Assembly: GCA_003457065.1 (NCBI GenBank)
Contig: DMJQ01000154.1
Span: 44,253 to 51,870 of the forward strand
Origin: Clostridiales bacterium
GTDB lineage: Bacteria; Bacillota; Clostridia; Tissierellales; Sedimentibacteraceae
DNA: 7,618 bases
Direction of reading: 5' to 3'
The first letter of the stretch is position 1; each line of letters opens with the position of its first letter. The position numbers and the translations under genes were made by a program. The notes beneath the pieces were generated by a model. It did no database searches and had not been told where the DNA came from. It saw nothing but the letters and a program-made list of their open reading frames with translations. Shown piece after piece: positions 5,908-7,618 of the stretch.

Positions 5908-6968
5908 TATGCGGCACCTCTCTTTCTGCTGAACAACTTCTTTACCATTCCCCAGGATAATTCCTTCTGACCCAGCAGGCCATTTCGGAAGAACAGCACC
6001 AGCATCATTAGCAATGCGGAGAATATAACCATTCTGAATCCTGCTCTGAATAACGGAATGTTGAATCCGAATATGGTCAATGGCTCATCGAAGAATCTCA
6101 GCACTTCAAGTCCGACAGTAACTATAAAGGATGCTATTACAGTGCCGGAAATGCTTCCCATGCCGCCAAGAACTATTATCAGCAAAAAATTGTATGTCAT
6201 TGTGAAATAAAACTGCTTTGGATCTACGGTTCCCAACAGTGAAGCCAGCAGTCCTCCTCCTATTCCGGCAAAAAAAGCACCTATGGCAAAGGACATGACT
6301 TTATGTTTAAACAGGTTTATGCCCATGGCTTCCGCGGCTATGTCATCCTCCCTTATGGCTTTGAAGGCTCTGCCATAGCTGGAGTTTATGAGTAAGATGA
6401 TCAGGATTACCGACGCTATCATAGCTCCGAAGAATACCCACATGGTAGGCATTTTGGGGATGCTTTTAATACCAAGGGCACCATTTGTAAATGGTTTGGC
6501 ATTTGTAAATATTATTCGTATTATTTCTGAAAAGCCCAAAGTTGCAATTGCCAGATAATCACTTTTTAAGCGAAGAACGGGAATTCCGATTAAAACAGCT
6601 ATCAGTGCAGCTAATATTCCGCCAAGAATGAGTGCTGCGGCAAAAGGAATTTCTATCTGAGCAAGTACCGGATTTTGAGGAACAACATAAAATATTGCCT
6701 CACGTTTTTCAAGAGGAACAGTAAGTATTGCAACCGTATAGGCTCCGATGGCCATAAAACCTGCCTGCCCGAGTGAAAACAGTCCTGTAAATCCGTTTAC
6801 AAGATTCATGGAAACACTCACTATGGTGTAAATTGCCGCCAGATTTAAAACACGTCGTATGTAATCGTCCCCTATGGTTTCGGTATCTAAAAGCACAATA
6901 AAAACGGCAAAAATTGCAAACAGCACAAGATAGATTTTAAAGTTGTGATCTTTTTTAGATTCTATCAT
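5907..6968 (-). CDS. livM: Branched-chain amino acid ABC transporter permease LivM
   Basis: Membrane subunit that with LivH forms the translocation path. It has 353 residues, in the upper part of the range for Gram-positive LivM. After a short basic cytoplasmic N-terminus (MIESKKDHNFK) come about nine to ten hydrophobic segments. Family motifs visible are NLVNGFTGLFSLGQAGFMAIGAY (about 55-77), KSDYLAIATLGFSEIIR (135-151) and the cytoplasmic EAA-type loop that docks onto the ATPases, SSYGRAFKAIREDDIAAEAMGIN (196-218), then LGGMGSISGTVIAS (267-280). A hydrophilic loop at 85-107 (EKRE...PQNPVLAQIE) separates two helices and varies between family members. The start ATG overlaps the livH stop by 4 bases (ATGA), with GGAGAGAAGG about 11-14 bases upstream, so expression is probably coupled to livH. 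Confidence 0.95.
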   Translation of the reverse strand: MIESKKDHNFKIYLVLFAIFAVFIVLLDTETIGDDYIRRVLNLAAIYTIVSVSMNLVNGFTGLFSLGQAGFMAIGAYTVAILTVPLEKREAIFYVVPQNPVLAQIEIPFAAALILGGILAALIAVLIGIPVLRLKSDYLAIATLGFSEIIRIIFTNAKPFTNGALGIKSIPKMPTMWVFFGAMIASVILIILLINSSYGRAFKAIREDDIAAEAMGINLFKHKVMSFAIGAFFAGIGGGLLASLLGTVDPKQFYFTMTYNFLLIIVLGGMGSISGTVIASFIVTVGLEVLRFFDEPLTIFGFNIPLFRAGFRMVIFSALLMMLVLFFRNGLLGQKELSWGMVKKLFSRKRGAA

Positions 6969-7618
6969 ACCTTATCCGTCACCTTCTCTCCAAGTATTCC
7001 TGTGGGTTTAACCAGCAGTATAACGATTAGTATTATGAATGCTATGGCATCCCTGTATCCCGTCAATGATGGCAGGAATGTTACCAGCATAATTTCCGCC
7101 ATTCCCAGAATGAATCCGCCAAGTACGGCTCCCGTGGTATTTCCTATGCCGCCGAGAACCGCGGCTACAAAGCATTTCAGCCCGGGCATGACACCCATCA
7201 GCGGGATTACGGAAGGATATTTGGAACCCCATAATATTGCGCCTATGGCAGCAAGACCGGATCCGATTACGAATGTGGAAGAAATTACTTTGTTTATGTT
7301 GATTCCCATGAGCTTTGCGGTTTCAAAATCTTTTGACACTGCTCTCATCGCCATTCCTGTCTTTGTTTTATTAGTTATAAAAAGCACAACATACAGCAAT
7401 ATAACCGTGATTATTGGTGTTACTACAGTCACAACCGACAGTGATATGCTGCCGAAATTTATTGCCCTGGTAAGCATTGCTATATCCGGAAATCCTTTAG
7501 GAACTCCCGTGAACAGGTATGTTGCCAGATTTTCCAAAAGGAATGAAACTCCGATTGCGGATATCATAATGGACATTCGAGGAGCATCACGCAGGGGTCG
7601 GTATGCTGCCTTTTCTAT
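6965..7618 (-). CDS. livH: Branched-chain amino acid ABC transporter permease LivH, 5' partial
   Basis: Partner permease of LivM. The frame stays open to the right edge, and the 14 codons upstream of the ATG at 7576 read IEKAAYRPLRDAPR, which is the conserved LivH segment before the MSIMISAIGVSFLLEN helix. The ATG at 7576 is therefore internal, and roughly 75-85 N-terminal residues lie beyond the window. Visible are 217 codons, including the EAA-type ATPase-docking loop KTGMAMRAVSKDFETAKLMGIN and the family C-terminal pattern MPGLKCFVAAVLGGIGNTTGAVLGGF followed by YRDAIAFIILIVILLVKPTGILGE. The operon order livH-livM-livG-livF is the standard one; a substrate-binding protein gene (livJ/livK type) and the promoter would be expected further right but are not in view. 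Confidence 0.95.
   Translation of the reverse strand: MEKAAYRPLRDAPRMSIMISAIGVSFLLENLATYLFTGVPKGFPDIAMLTRAINFGSISLSVVTVVTPIITVILLYVVLFITNKTKTGMAMRAVSKDFETAKLMGININKVISSTFVIGSGLAAIGAILWGSKYPSVIPLMGVMPGLKCFVAAVLGGIGNTTGAVLGGFILGMAEIMLVTFLPSLTGYRDAIAFIILIVILLVKPTGILGEKVTDKV

Noticed and set aside
7574..7576. ATG 7576 (- strand) as the livH start
   Set aside because: The 14 upstream in-frame codons encode the conserved LivH segment AYRPLRDAPR, so the start is outside the window.

Overview
The window looks like a chromosomal piece from a low-GC Gram-positive anaerobe of the class Clostridia or a close relative. This rests on three things: the gene order (SpoVB/YabM-type flippase, two-domain MazG/YabN, HU) is the spore-formation/cell-division neighbourhood of Bacillota; the Shine-Dalgarno sites are strong AGGAGG types; and the intergenic DNA is AT-rich with short hairpin plus T-run terminators. 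No species can be named from the sequence alone. All eight genes are intact inside the window except the first and last, which run off the edges. There is no IS element, CRISPR array, tRNA or rRNA, and no gene-free stretch longer than about 135 bases.

Positions 1-3074 (+ strand) hold the housekeeping block. It contains the C-terminal part of a SpoVB/MurJ-like lipid flippase, then after 1 base a mazG/yabN gene (tetrapyrrole-methylase-like domain plus two MazG nucleotide pyrophosphohydrolase domains), then hup (the HU nucleoid protein), closed by a clear intrinsic terminator. The genes that usually follow hup here in sporulating Clostridia (rqcP/yabO, yabP, yabQ, divIC) are not next to it.

Positions 3098-4445 (+ strand) hold a compact two-gene metal-handling operon and are the most interesting part. 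A perfect-consensus promoter (TTGACA, 17 bases, TATAAT) is followed directly by an operator built like a classical Fur box (three hexamers in a 6-6-1-6 layout), but with the core GCRAAT instead of GATAAT. It drives a membrane permease of the ArsP_2 / 'arsenic efflux' / 'putative manganese transporter' type, with a His/Cys-rich loop, and then a Fur-family regulator. The likely logic is that the regulator senses a metal and controls its own operon. The metal cannot be told from the sequence, but a Fur-family regulator and a His/Cys loop point to a transition metal rather than arsenite.

Positions 4437-7618 (- strand) hold a branched-chain amino acid ABC transporter operon transcribed towards the metal operon: livH (N-terminus off the window), livM, livG, livF, with overlapping stop/start junctions. 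The regulator gene and livF converge on one bidirectional terminator whose stem carries the stop codons of both genes. The promoter and substrate-binding protein of the liv operon would lie beyond the right edge.
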